Source: Brachionus rotundiformis
Lineage: Eukaryota > Rotifera > Eurotatoria > Ploima > Brachionidae
Length of the DNA: 64,000 nucleotides
Direction of reading: 5' to 3'
Assembly: GCA_016802295.1 (NCBI GenBank)
Contig: JAESIW010000020.1
Span: forward strand, 5,401,281-5,465,280
Shown: positions 22,314 to 33,387 of the stretch, in pieces
Position numbering within the stretch: position 1 is the first letter of the stretch
Layout: each line of letters begins with the position of its first letter
The notes under the pieces: model-generated
Database searches by the model: none
Told to the model about the DNA's origin: nothing
The model's input: only the letters and a program-made list of their open reading frames with translations
Program-made: the position numbers and the translations under genes

Positions 22314-25300
22314 ATGCAAACTCAAAAAACAACATCGTTTTCAAAGGTAAAATGAAAAGCTTTTTTATTCTTTTTTTTTAAATTTTTTTTTATTTTTTCT
22401 TATTTTTTTTGCTCTCAAATCACAAATCATTTAATTAGAACCGAATGTTTTCTACTAGAAATAGTTTGCTTAGAATTAGACACAAAACGCCTTCAGGTGA
22501 AGCAAATAGGACAACAAAAATAAAAAAAATTTAACTCTCGTAGCCATTTTTGTTTCAACAAAAATTCAAATATTCATATCTTAGCATATAAAATTTCTAA
22601 TTTAAACCTATAGGCTCAAATGTACACGTCATAATCTAAATAATTTAAGAATCTAATGAGTCTCTAGATATTGTTTAGGATGCGGCTAGTGCTTTCGATT
22701 AGCTCCGAGATGGACTAGTTAATTTAACATTTTTGAAACGAGAGAGAGAGAGAAAAAGAGTGGGAGAAAGCTAATTTTTTTTAATAAAATAATTTTTACT
22801 CAAAATTTAACGCATTCCTTAATTTAATCAAGTTAAATATTTGGCTATTGTACCCAAATATTAACTTTTGCGTAAAGTTATTTTGTTTTACACGCTTTGG
22901 GTATTTTGAAGCTATTTTGAAATCTTATTATTTGATTAGACCAGGCTTTTTGATCTATGAATGGCACGAAATCTCTAAATTATTTCAATAAAAGTAAAAA
23001 AAAAGTTGACTCAAATCTTGGACATGTCCGAAAAAATGATGCTAATATCTTTCTTTTTGATTTCTTAGAGTATGTCTATTAAATCAGCAGCCTATCTGAC
23101 CCAAGTATGATTTATCAAGATGTTACAGAGACTAAATATCCAAAAGCTGATGCTAATAAGCTTGTTTTCTGGGTTGGAGCCATTTCATAAAGACTCTAAG
23201 ATTATGTAAACAGCTGCCAGATCCTTTGCTTACTAAAATTTTTTCCTGTTTTTTTAATTAAAAATATTTAAAAATAAATTTAAGTGATTTTACCAAGTTA
23301 CCAAGTGATAAATTTTTATTAAGAACAATATGAAAAAACCCAATTCAAAAAAGACTTATTTATTTGTACTGTTTGTTCAAACGATATGAGGATTTAAAAC
23401 TTTGTAAAAAAGTTGGTGTTTCTAGTGCTGACTGGGTCATAGATCTGATGATTATCATATCATATCATTTCTATAGCTGTGTCTTAGAATGAAACTAGAA
23501 CAAAATTTATCAGGAACAAAATCGGCCTGAAAAGCTATGAGTTAGTAAATAAAGTCTGCATACACTAGAACAAAAGCCTAAGACTTGGCTTCGGTGGCAA
23601 AGCGACCTAACGGCCTTGGCGACTATTTTATCATGACCGAATACAAGATTTATCTCTTTGAGCTGTATCGGTGTCCGAAAATAATGCCACTCTAAGTCAA
23701 TAAGACTTGCTTATTCTTAAGCCACCAAGCCATGATACTGTCTCAGATTAGGCTCTTTTCTGGCCTACATATGCCCCTATTTTTGGCAACTAGTTGGCAT
23801 TAAATTAACACTTGAATAAAATTTTTTATTCCATTTGGATCCAATTGGGACACTATTAGATAATTAAAAAAATTCCAGTTTTAAAACTATGTCACTAGGA
23901 AAATGACTAGCTTTGTTTATCTAAAGGCTTAGATTTTTACAAACAAAATTTAACAAATATTTTCTTTATTTAAGATATTAGCTAATAAAAATAGTAGCAA
24001 GAACAACAACAACAACCCAGCCCAACAAGTATTAACTACTCAACAAGAGGCGATTAACTCGAGTTCAAATCCGTTCTTTATAGATCAAACAAAAGCAAAT
24101 TTTTTACTTTCTAATTACCAAAAAAATTTTGGCGTCAAAAATCCTAGATTAGACGAAGAAGAAGAAGAGGAAGAGGAGGATTTCGATGACCAAGGCCTTG
24201 ACGAAGAGTTGGACAATTCGAATTTAGAATTCAGTGATCATGCTGGCCTATACGAAGTGCTAAACAACTATCAAAACTTTGACTTTCAATTAAAAAATTT
24301 TGGAAAATACGACATTGGCAAACTGAAAAAAAACTATAAGTTAACTTTTGACAAAAAGTATAAAATGATGAGAGAAAACGATGAGGACTCGCTCGTGTTT
24401 TCGTCTCTTAACGGGACACAAAAGTTCAACTTTGACGATTATGTAAATAATGGCCACGAGTCCTATGAGGACGACTTGTACGACGAGGACGAAAATGATG
24501 ACCAAACGAATGAATCGATTGATCCGAGCACTTCTTACATTGACCAAATTTCGAAAGATATTCTTTTCTTGAACAATACCGGCGACGAGAACCAATTGAT
24601 GGACGAGAATATCCTCAATTGGTCCATGAAGCTCAGCTCTCATGACCAGTTTGTCAAGAGGTCTCGGTCTAAGTCGCCCAAAAATAGCAAACAATGGAAA
24701 AGCTTTGCCAATTTTCAAACTCAAAATCGCTTGCTTAGCACACAATTTCAAAATTTTAATCAATTAAAAAACTTTCAACAACTTAAACTGGAACAAGAAC
24801 AGTTCCAGTCTCAACAATACAATAAGAAGTCATTGTCTACAACGTCTTGGGGTAAACTTAAAAACTCTAAATCAAACTCAAGCAATATTGGTCTTAGCAA
24901 CCAAAGTATTGCCAATTCAAATGAAGAATCTCATTTTAGTAATTACAATAACGAGGTTAGTAGTACAATATTTTGAGTTTTTGTCCGGTTTCTTCTAAGA
25001 AAAAATTATTTATTTATTTTTTATTTTATTTTTTTTTTTCACTTACCATTTCCAGCACTAGTCGTTTTTAATATCATTTAAATAGAACACCCAAATAAAC
25101 TCACTCTTTTTCTAAGTCATTATTTTTTTTTCATATTTTAATTATGATTTTAAATAATAGGGCTTTTTGTCAACTATTATGCAATACATTAAAATTTATA
25201 TCTTAATTGATTTCTATATTTAAATTAAGAATAAAATATTATTTTTTTTGCACATGTCTTAATAATTTGTATAACTAACATATTAAACAATTTTTTTTTC

Positions 25301-28300
25301 TAACTTAAATTTAATTGTTTGACTGAAACCTAGTAGAATATTAATATATAAAAAAAGTATTACCTTTTTATAAAAAAAATCAAGTAAATTAAATGCAAAA
25401 TAAATATATTTCAAATTTAATCTTAAAACTTCAATTAGACGAAGAAAAAATGAATATTTCCCAATTGAGACATTAGATTCAGCGAGTTGCTTGATTGGTC
25501 TGACCAAGTTAGATTTAATTCTGCCGAGATTAAACAATTTCTAAGATTAACGATTCATTTAACTTATATATTAGTATTATTTAATAAGATAAAATATTGT
25601 TAGAGCTTCATTTTTATGTGACTATTGGTCATTGGAAAGATTAATTTTTGAAAAAGTTAGATCAGTGACATAAACAATAACTTGTTGTCATAGAAATGTT
25701 TTATTAATGAATATTAGACGTAGTAAAAACAGTCAAATAAAAAAAGTTGTTAAATTAAATTATTACAACTAATTTGTTTGCTTGTTGTTGATTTTTGTAT
25801 AATTAAATTTTAATTTTGAAACAATGAACTTAATTTTTTGATCATTTTTAAAGCCTAATTTTTAAACTAATTACTAATTTTCTTGTTCGATTTCCAATTC
25901 TATTCATAACAATCCATTGTTTAATCCTAATTAAATACAAAGCTTTAAGCTAGATTTAATATTAATCAATGATAAAACTAATTAAAATTTTGCTACTAGT
26001 GCGAGTAAAAATAAAAATTAATTTAAAAGTAAGCAAAATTTTAGACGAAAAATAGAGATCATTTGTCTATTAAAAAATATTTAGAAATAAAATTGAAATA
26101 AAACAAAAATCACTTATTTATAAATAAAAAAAACTCACGTTTAGTTGATAAAACCCTATTTAATAAACGTGGATTATTTATTTATTTTTTTGTTTAAATG
26201 ATATTTTTTAAATTATTCAAAGTTTGTAGCCAATTTTTAACTTTTTTCATTTAATAAAAGAATTCAACCTATGGTTCAAAATCGATAAATAATTCACATT
26301 ACACGCACACATTACCTTCAAATCCTCACTTGTACAGAGTATACCAAAATTCAAAAAGCAACTTGAACAACTCCACTTTGGACGAGACCAGCACTAGCAA
26401 CAGTGGCAGTGATTTTAGTTTTCAACTTCCGAACAGTAGACCAAGTCGCATGGTGGCACTTGAAGCCCAACCAGCAAAAAAAACCTCTTTCTCTCAACTT
26501 AAACACCGCTCTTTGTCTTCATGTGCCATAGCTACCAACACTCAATCTGTGGATAATTCAGCAATGAAAAAGTCAATTGGAATACAACACGAACCAGAAG
26601 CGGTCAGTTTGCAAAATAGTGATCAGTCGCCGACAATACTTTGCATGGTCGTCGACAAAAATGGCAAAATAAACAAAAAAGATTTGCTAATGGCCGCGGC
26701 TAAGGCCAAAGCAATGGCTGACAAAGCCGGCGTTCTCAAAATTCAGCGACCCAAAATCCCCACCGGCTCCAAGCGATCAAGTTCTATGTTCAACACAAAG
26801 CATTCTTTGCCTGATCTGACATTCTTAGCCCATTATTCAGACAAAAAGCCCGAACAAAGTGCTTCCACGCCAATCACTAAGCCATCTCCGCAAAATCCAC
26901 AATCGGCACCAAGCGATCTTCTCAAACGAAAAACTCTTAAATCTATAAAACGCTATAGACAAACAAAACAGAATACTGAACCGTGTGCGGTTCAAATGCC
27001 CGAGACACCAACTCATTTGGACATTGAAGAGAACATCGAGTACAAATTTGAGCGTAGAACTTCATTACCATTCAATAAACGTGGTCAAAATCCTCTAAAT
27101 GGCAAACAACCGCTCAAATCATGTCTTAAAAGAAAAGAATCTCGGCTAAAACACAGCCAAAGTTTACAGAATAATTTTACACAAGCTGAAAAAGTAACCA
27201 CCAAATCAGTTTTAATGTTTGTGCCATATGTAGGCTATTTGTTCTCATGCGACACAGACTCATCGACTCGCTACATGTACTACAATAATTTAGAGAAGAA
27301 TAGAAAATCAAAAATATTCAAACAAATGACAAATGAGTTCTACGATGATGAGGAAGAAAACAATGAAGAGGATGAGGGAAAAATTGTGAAAAACAAACAA
27401 CCTGAGATAACCAAATCAGATAATGACTTGCGTATCAAAAATGCTGTTAAATTTAAATCGATTAAGCCAAGAGAGCCTGCCAATGTGCCCAAGCCAGCGC
27501 CTTTGCTTCAGTATGACACCCTTATTGCCATGCTCAAGTCGTCCAAGGAAAAAAAGTCCAAAACTGTATCTACTTTAACCCTAAAAAATTCGAACACCAT
27601 CGAAGCTGATTCAATTTCGATGGCCAGTTTAAGTGAAAGTCCGCCAAGTGAATTTAAATTTTCAGACGATGAAGAAAATTTAATTGTGAAAACAAATCCC
27701 AATCACTCAAATAAAATTGAACATGTGAAAAATTTGAAGAGAAATTTTCATGCTATTCTCTTAAAAGATCAAAAATTGAACAATTTAAAGGAAATATTGC
27801 TCGAGTTAAAGACTCATCAAGAAAAACAGGCTAAATTTGATCCAACACATTGCTCTAGTACCACATCGTCCACCTCTTTTTCAGCCAATTCGTCCTCTAC
27901 ATCCACATGCTCGTCCATTACCAGCCCATTGAATACATCGATGGAGACCAAAGAGTCTATTGAAAGACTCGCTGGTTATCTGTTTGACTTTTTAAAGCAA
28001 AACTTAAAACCACCAAGTAGTGATTGTTTGCTTCCTACATCAAATATTTTCAAGTCGACCATTGACTCGCCTCTGTTGAACTTGAAAAAGCCCAATCAAT
28101 TAGCCGAATCGAACACTTTGACACAAACATTTTCACATTATACCCAAGTATGGAATTTAATTGAGTGCACCATGAATGCAAATTTGGAACTGCAAAGACA
28201 TTCGGTTAAGGTAGAGACCACATCCCCTAAATGCCTGTTTTTCTTGCCCAAAGAGTCATACTTGACCATGTTCCAGGAGATAAACAAATTTGCATCGAGC

Positions 28301-30166
28301 ACCAATCAAACTTATCTAATCGATAACTCAATTAATACTTCCCAATTGAGGAGGAAGCATCATTTTATGGTTATGCTTATGAGTCTAAAGTTCAAATTTC
28401 AGCTATTTATCATTTATCTTTTAAAGTAAATATTTTTTATATTTATAAAAAATTTTTTTAGATAATTCTTAGGTTTTGATCTAAATTAAATTCAATCTAT
28501 TTATCATTAGCTATTAAAGCTTTAGCAAAAAAAATCGGCATACTGAAGCTTATGATAAAAATAAATTTTAAAATCTTTAAAAATTAATTTACTTGACAAT
28601 TTTGTTGCAGAAATTGGTAGACAAAGAAAATTTTGTTTAACATTGAAAGTTTTAAAATACATTTCTCCAATAAATTTTTTATCTCAAAAATTTTGAGCAT
28701 TACCATTTTAATTTGATCTTAAACTTCAATTGCCGATAAAATCAGATAAATTTTAGCTGTAATTTGCTGATAAAAAGTTAATAAACGATTTATAAAATTA
28801 ATAATTTAAAACAGCTAAACTAAAAACATTAAAATTAGTTCATTTAAAATTCTATTTAACAAATAAATACAGTTAATTCATATTCAAAATTTTTTAAAAA
28901 TAAAATTGAATAAAATATTTATGCCACATAATAGCTAAGATTAATTATCAGCCAACTAAAATCAGTTAATAAAGATAAAATTAGGTTTTTTTAATTTTAA
29001 ATGTATTTTTGACATGTTGAGATAATTTTTAAATTCTATAATTATACAATTTTATTAGATTTCTTTTGATTCATAAGTCAAATTAAGCGTCTAATTAATC
29101 CAAATCCATCCAACTCCTAAAAATTAAACTTCAACTAGCTTAATAATATTTAAAATTAAATTCTTTCTTTCTAAGTCATAAACAATTGGCAAGTTGGTTC
29201 GAACATGTGAACCATGATAAAAGTTTGTTAAAAAGCTTTTATGATTTTAAACAGACAGCAGCAAATAAAGGACTAGGAAACAACAGCAGTGGTGACAGCG
29301 GTATGGGCACCGAATTCATGCAAGTGTCTACATCGTCTTCAACTTCATCCTCGCTTTGCAACTCAACAAATAATTTGCAATCACCTAACACAACTGTTAA
29401 TGAGGCAAACTTTAATGTAAAAAATCTATCAAATGTTTCCGTATTTGAAAACGAAGAATACTTTAGTTATTTTCACAAACTCTTACTTCAATTCAATCAG
29501 CTAGATCTTAAATTACAGACGCACAGTAATGAAACGAATGCAAATAAGACTCAACCAGCATCCACCCTGCTCAGCCATGAAAAAGCTCCCACACCACCAG
29601 CCCCACAGGCCCAAAAGCCACCATTGGTTCATACGCCTATCATTACTCGGCCAAAAAATACTGATTCTAGACATTTAAACAACCGAAATCACATACCCAA
29701 ACCGGTCAACAACCTAAATACAAATATACCTAAGAGCTCTACAAATGTTTACCATACTGGTAATTCTCAGCACCATAATACAGGTCATCATTCTCACAGC
29801 GGTTTTAATTTGAAAAATATATCAAAACGATTTAATATCAAATCTTGGTTCACATCATCGAATTCAAATTCGAACATACCAACATCGGCTTCCCATAACA
29901 ATTTCACAACTCACAATGTTAACAGTACAGGCAGTAAGCTTCCGTTTGGAATTAAAACGCTCACACCATCTAATCGAAATGAGCAGAAAAATTTCAAAGA
30001 AAATGTTAAGAAAAAATTGTCAAGAGAATCAAATGCAACTAAATGTTGTGACGTAAATACAACAGGGGTTTTAGGCAGTGGTGTAGGTGCTTTATGCAAC
30101 AATTCTAGTTCGTTTATGAAGCATTCGTTATCCGAGCCAAGTTTAAATGCAATTCTAGACCGATAA
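22314..30166 (+). CDS. RUN domain protein, RUSC-like
   Basis: Exons supported by open frame and phase: 23975-24955, 26261-28389 and 29176-30166. A first exon at 22314-22346 (ATG, 11 codons, AAG before a GT) joins in phase but is tentative. The model gives about 1377 aa. The N-terminal 800 residues are disordered, with poly-Asn and acidic runs and Ser-rich basic patches. The RUN domain covers the end of exon 3 and start of exon 4: VWNLIECTMN, then KHHFMVMLMSLNHKQLASWF across the 28389/29176 splice, then a Leu-rich helix. This pattern (a FxAFxxGLLNxRxLExW-type core) is that of RUSC1/RUSC2, RUN and SH3 proteins linked to vesicle and adaptor traffic. The C-terminus is Ser/Asn/His-rich and ends HSLSEPSLNAILDR; I see no SH3 domain, unlike vertebrate RUSC proteins. 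Introns 22347-23974, 24956-26260 and 28390-29175 hold no other gene. Confidence 0.7.
22739..22768. repeat. Short GA-rich simple repeat
   Basis: A run of GA dinucleotides (GAGAGAGAGAGAGA) followed by impure AG-rich sequence, inside the proposed first intron of the RUSC-like gene. An ordinary microsatellite. Confidence 0.7.
23574..23755. repeat. Imperfect inverted repeat, GC-richer than surroundings
   Basis: The left arm at 23574-23598 (AAGCCTAAGACTTGGCTTCG then GTGGC) has an imperfect reverse-complement partner at 23719-23755 (AAGCCACCAAGCCATG, with TAGGCTC after an insertion). About 120 bp lie between them. The segment is clearly richer in G and C than the DNA around it. It could be a decayed non-autonomous transposon or a structured RNA. 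It lies about 220 bp before the large RUSC-like exon. Confidence 0.35.
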
Positions 30167-30567
30167 TTTTTATTTATTTTCTCTCTGTATCGATTTTATA
30201 CGAATTTATCACAATTTGGACTTATAAATTTATTTTTTTTTTGCATAAAAATTGTTTTGAAATTTTTAAAAATAACTTTTTTATGAATTTTTAAAATTTT
30301 TTTCTCATATTAAACTCAAATTAAATTATTTTTTTAAGCTCGTTTAACAACAAGTTAGAATCTTAGTACAAAAAATATATAAATGTAATGTCAAATCTTT
30401 TACAATTTTTAGTCTTTTTGGTACATTAAAATGCATCCATTCAGTTCTTAAAAAAATTAATAAAATTTTATTAGAAAAAATTTTACTTTTTTATTTTCTT
30501 CTTTAAAAATAAGACTAAGTGGCTTTGGTATGCCATTTTCCACATGAGTTAAACAGATTTTAAATTC
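30167..30567. other. Spacer between the RUSC-like gene and SRP19
   Basis: About 400 bp of AT-rich sequence holding the 3' end of the RUSC-like gene and the SRP19 promoter. No further coding sequence was found. Confidence 0.6.
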
Positions 30568-31139
30568 ATGCCATTAAGAATGGCCGCTAGTCCAATCCAC
30601 TTAGTTTCACTGTCCAGAAGAGAAAGAACCGCCAATCTGAATGTTGGTTCATTTAACCCTAATAAAAAGCATTCAGATAAGGCTCGATGGATTTGCTTTT
30701 ATCCAGCTTATATTAATAGTAAGCGATCCGTGGCTCAGGGTCGCAAGATACCTCTAAAATCTGCGGTTGAAAATCCAACACTGAGCGAGATCAAAGATGT
30801 GTTGTTAAATGCTGGCTTTAAAATTGAACTAGAAAATAAGGTTTATCCCAGTGAACCAAATAAATATGAGTCTCGTGGACGCTTAAGGGTCCAGCTAAAA
30901 AATGATGATGGAACACCTCTAAGTCAGGATTTTATAACGAGTAAAAATTAAAAATTTTATCAATTTTGTTTTAATTACTAATCACAAAAATAAAAGGAGA
31001 ATCAATTTTTTTGTATGCCGCTGAGACTATTCCAAAGTTGAAGACCCGTGGTTCTGCACCCAAAGGAACACAAGGTCAAGCTCAGGCGGCTTCAAGTTCG
31101 GGCAAAAAATCTGATAAGAAAGCTGGTAAAAGAAAATAA
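30568..31139 (+). CDS. SRP19: Signal recognition particle 19 kDa protein, 2 exons
   Basis: Exons 30568-30940 and 31000-31139, joined across a 59-bp GT/AG intron in phase 1, give 170 aa. SRP19 binds the tips of helices 6 and 8 of SRP RNA and allows SRP54 to join, so the particle can target signal-peptide proteins to the endoplasmic reticulum. The family core is plain: ARWICFYPAYINSKRSVAQG, RKIPLKSAVENPT, the RGRLRVQLKNDDG strand, and after the splice LYAAETIPKLKTRG. The tail is Lys/Ser/Gly-rich, as is usual. An N-terminal extension of about 35 residues (MPLRMAASPIHLV) precedes the core. The start could instead be the second ATG, four codons later. The splice restores the family sequence exactly where the first-exon frame would otherwise stop. 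Confidence 0.95.
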
Positions 31140-31902
31140 ATTTAGTCAGATAATTTATCTTTTTTATTGTTGTCGTCATTGTTTCAAATTATTGATTGAC
31201 GATTTATATTAAATCTATTCCAATATGAATTTAAATAAAAATTTTATCCAAATCTTTGTTTAAATTATCTGTTTTGAATTGTTTAATAAAATGGCTAATA
31301 TGAATTAATTTTAATTGAACTTAAATTTTTTTTTTAATTGACAAAAACATATTTTTCATGAGATAGTTCATGAGATAAGTTTTCTTAATATATTTTTACT
31401 CTTTAATTTTTTGTCAAGTCGATTTAATTTCATTTTAATTTAAATATTTTTATATAAAATTTATTTAGTATTTAATTAACTTGATTCAATAAAGATAATT
31501 AATTACTTTCTTATGTAACTTTATTTTACAGAATTTTGAAATTAAACTAAAGGAATTCAATTAACAACATTCACAAAAATCAATTTGATAATTTGTAGAC
31601 TTAATTTAGCTTTAAAAACTAAAAAACAATATATATATAGAATTATTTTAAAATTATTTATATAAACAATTTAAAAGCTTAACTAATATCAATGGTTGAA
31701 AATAAACTTTTAATTATTTTTTGAAAAACGACAATTAATATTTATAAAGTAAATAATTAAGATTTAATGGAATTAATAAAGACAAATCTAGGCATCATTT
31801 AATTTAATGAACATAAAGCTCGATTTTATGAACACTAAAAAATTTAATTTTCATAATTTTTTCTTTCATATTTTATTAACAAAAATATAAAAGAGTTAAA
31901 GA
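31140..31902. other. Spacer after SRP19
   Basis: AT-rich spacer of about 760 bp. It includes likely poly-A signals (AATAAA) for SRP19. I see no terminal inverted repeat that would mark the edge of a transposon around the following transposase-derived gene. Confidence 0.5.
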
Positions 31903-33387
31903 ATGTCTGAGAAAAAAATGGTTCGCCAAGGTATAGATATATTTACCAAAAAACAAATTCTTGATGAAGTAGAAAAAGGAACAAGCTATAAAATAATTAA
32001 AGAAAAATACAATCTAAAGCATTCATCAAATATATGTCAAATAATTAAAAACAAAGATAAAGTTTTAAGGAAATTTAGCTCATTTGATTCACCTTTTCGA
32101 AAAACTCTTAAAACAACAAAATATGAAAATATAGATAATGGGCTTTCCCAATTCATTATAAATTGTGAACAAAATGGTGTACAAGTGAAGACTGGTGCTT
32201 TACGTGAAAAAGCTTTGGAAATAGCAAGAAAGTCTGGTCAATACGAATTTCGAGCTAGTAATGGTTATCTATCTAACTTCAGCAATCGTAAGAAAAAAAG
32301 TTCCGCATCGAATTCCTCAATAAATTCCGAAGACATTTCATACCAAAATACTATTGAATTTTTGGAAGAAAATATAGGTCAAAACTACCAGGAATTGATA
32401 AGCGAATACGACCCACGGGATATTTTTTGTGCTGATCAGTTTGGTCTGTTTTGGCGCCTTGTTCCAAATAATCATGTTAAAGACAAATTTTGTAAAATGG
32501 GACAAGAAAGTCACGAAAGACTAACCATATTCACAGCAGTGAGCATGATTGGCGAAAAACGGCCTCTGGTAATTATATCAAATGACGATCAGCCAAAGAA
32601 TAGTGCAGAAATATCCAAGTTAAATGTTGGCTACTACTCGGATCCAAACTCATGGATGAATAATAAAATAAAACATGATATTCTTTCTGGTCTAAATGAG
32701 CAAATGAGACAAGAAAATAGAAAAATAATAATATTTATTAACTCATCTAATGATCAAAATTTTGAATATTCAAATTTGAATATTTGTATTTTGCCAAAAA
32801 GTATTCAACACCCTTTGAATACAGGTGTTTTTAAATGTTTAAAGGCAAACTATAGAATGAAATTGTGTCGCAAAATGTTTACTTTGGGTGAAACCAAGCC
32901 AGAGTCAGGTGTCATTAAATTATTTAATGTAATCGAGATGCTGAGCTATTCATGGGATAATGAGATAGAATCTGGCCTAATTGTGGACTGTTTTAAGCAG
33001 AGTGGATTCTATCAGGCTAAAGGTATAAATAATAACGAAATTTTATCTGAAAATGAGGACTGTATTCAAAATGAATTGGAGACTATTTACAAAAATTTTA
33101 GCCGAATCTATCCGGATATGAACTTTGATGAATTCATAGATATTGATCAAGATTTGGTCACTAGTGAAGTTCTCGATAATGAATCTATAAACGATGCTGA
33201 AGAAGACAGTCCAAAAGCTAAGGATACAGAAAAAATCGAAGCTATAAATGCTATAGATACACTTAAGCTTTATTTTGTAAGAAATTTTACTGACGATTTA
33301 AAAGAAATTTTGTCAACGTTGAATAATTTGGAAAATAAAATTTATGAGCACAGCGAGTACAATTTGCTGGCAAAAGGTCCTGTTTAA
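31903..33387 (+). CDS. Pogo/CENP-B-type transposase-derived protein, probably domesticated
   Basis: Intact intronless frame of 494 aa. Residues about 14-60 form a Psq/CENP-B-type helix-turn-helix (TKKQILDEVEKGTSYKIIKE). Residues 78-132 form the second CENPB-type DNA-binding domain, ending in the typical FRASNGYLSNFSNRKKK. Residues 170-330 are a DDE domain of the pogo/Tigger kind (FCADQFGLFWRLVP, RLTIFTAV, PLVIIS, WMNNKI, LNTGVFKCLKANYRMKL). Alignment to the family pattern puts the catalytic positions at Asp178, Asn280 (usual LDNAPSH is INSSNDQ) and Asn306 (usual PLDQGV is PLNTGV). Two of three acidic residues are therefore Asn, and transposition activity is unlikely. The C-terminal 100 residues are acidic, then helical, as in CENP-B and TIGD proteins, where such a tail can dimerise. 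A retained long frame without active site suggests a host DNA-binding protein. A recently dead copy is the alternative. Confidence 0.75.
   Translation: MSEKKMVRQGIDIFTKKQILDEVEKGTSYKIIKEKYNLKHSSNICQIIKNKDKVLRKFSSFDSPFRKTLKTTKYENIDNGLSQFIINCEQNGVQVKTGALREKALEIARKSGQYEFRASNGYLSNFSNRKKKSSASNSSINSEDISYQNTIEFLEENIGQNYQELISEYDPRDIFCADQFGLFWRLVPNNHVKDKFCKMGQESHERLTIFTAVSMIGEKRPLVIISNDDQPKNSAEISKLNVGYYSDPNSWMNNKIKHDILSGLNEQMRQENRKIIIFINSSNDQNFEYSNLNICILPKSIQHPLNTGVFKCLKANYRMKLCRKMFTLGETKPESGVIKLFNVIEMLSYSWDNEIESGLIVDCFKQSGFYQAKGINNNEILSENEDCIQNELETIYKNFSRIYPDMNFDEFIDIDQDLVTSEVLDNESINDAEEDSPKAKDTEKIEAINAIDTLKLYFVRNFTDDLKEILSTLNNLENKIYEHSEYNLLAKGPV

Noticed and set aside
25283..25537. Minus-strand 84-codon frame in a RUSC-like intron
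   Set aside because: Low-complexity, AT-driven composition with no domain. It lies wholly within the intron 24956-26260.
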